NCBI GenBank assembly: GCA_947631875.1
Contig: CANRMV010000067.1
Location: forward strand, 1-6,125
Reading direction: 5' to 3'
Origin: an uncultured Clostridia bacterium
GTDB lineage: Bacteria > Bacillota > Clostridia > Christensenellales > UBA1242
DNA length: 6,125 bases
Shown here piece after piece: positions 5,962-6,125 of this stretch; position 1 is the stretch's first letter; each line of letters starts with the position of its first letter. The position numbers and the translations under genes were made by a program. The notes beneath the pieces are model-generated. The model was not told where the DNA came from and did no database searches. It saw nothing but the letters and a program-made list of their open reading frames with translations.

Positions 5962-6125
5962 TTATTTGTTCACAACATCCTTTGAAAGAGTTGTCTCTTT
6001 TTGCATATTTGTCACGTTTCCAAGTATTGAAATATTTTGGCAAGAAACCTCGTATGCAGTAAGGTTTTCAACTGTGCCGTCCTCATATTGTTTTCTGTAA
6101 TCACGAGATTGTATTCTGCCACTAA
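5962..6125 (-). CDS. Single-stranded DNA-binding protein-like, C-terminal fragment
   Basis: An open frame enters from the right edge and stops at TAA (5964-5962), giving 53 residues with the start beyond the window. The opening stretch reads GRIQSRDY, then an acidic loop, then TAYEVSCQNISILG. This resembles the last strands of the SSB OB-fold, where G-x-I-x-S/T-R-x-Y and a Y-E-V strand are typical. SSB proteins coat single-stranded DNA in replication and repair. After the fold only about 18 residues remain (ending SKDVVNK), so both the long flexible linker and the acidic DDIPF-type tip that recruits partner proteins are absent. That would suit a short SSB paralogue. It is convergent with gpmI and shares its terminator. 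The call rests on a short fragment and could be another OB-fold protein. Confidence 0.6.
   Translation of the reverse strand, partial: SGRIQSRDYRKQYEDGTVENLTAYEVSCQNISILGNVTNMQKETTLSKDVVNK

Noticed and set aside
5537..6043. Open frame of 168 codons on the minus strand.
   Set aside because: It overlaps the end of gpmI, runs through the terminator hairpin and overlaps the SSB-like gene in another frame. Its Phe- and Lys-rich middle is just translated A/T tracts.
5832..6062. Open frame of 76 codons on the plus strand.
   Set aside because: It starts inside gpmI and reads through the terminator; the Lys/Asn-rich product reflects poly-A runs, and the opposite strand carries a better frame.

Overview
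The window looks like chromosomal DNA from an AT-rich Bacillota, most likely an uncultured clostridial or bacilli-type lineage. The evidence is RNase J as the RNA-decay enzyme, a cofactor-independent phosphoglycerate mutase, a DUF378 membrane protein, strong AAGGAG/AGGAGG ribosome binding sites, and sigma-A promoters of the form TTGACT-17-TATAAT. TGA is used as a stop and Trp is TGG, so the standard code applies. No transposase, integrase, CRISPR array, rRNA or tRNA was seen. This is housekeeping sequence rather than an accessory island, and I found no clear undescribed system.

Layout. Positions 1-3745 hold four genes on the minus strand, read from right to left: greA (3745-3275), an unrecognised polytopic membrane protein (3185-2262), RNase J (2184-526), and a YrrM/TrmR-like O-methyltransferase (522-1) cut by the window edge. 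The gaps are 89, 77 and 3 nt and the strand is shared, so this may be one transcript from the strong greA promoter at 3840-3868. A weak hairpin after greA may lower downstream transcription. The 199-nt divergent region 3746-3944 is the longest non-coding stretch. It holds the greA promoter and leader, two AT-rich inverted repeats, and a weak candidate promoter for the plus-strand DUF378 gene (3945-4298). Next is gpmI (4373-5875) with its own promoter. It ends at a hairpin terminator that works in both directions (5911-5939), shared with a convergent minus-strand gene whose 3' end enters at 6125-5962 and reads like a single-stranded DNA-binding protein.

How the genes fit together. The minus-strand cluster is RNA-centred: GreA rescues stalled RNA polymerase, RNase J processes and degrades RNA, and the methyltransferase family includes an enzyme that modifies the tRNA wobble uridine. 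The membrane protein between greA and RNase J has no evident link to these and is the least understood gene here. gpmI is glycolytic and stands alone, without other glycolytic genes beside it in this window.
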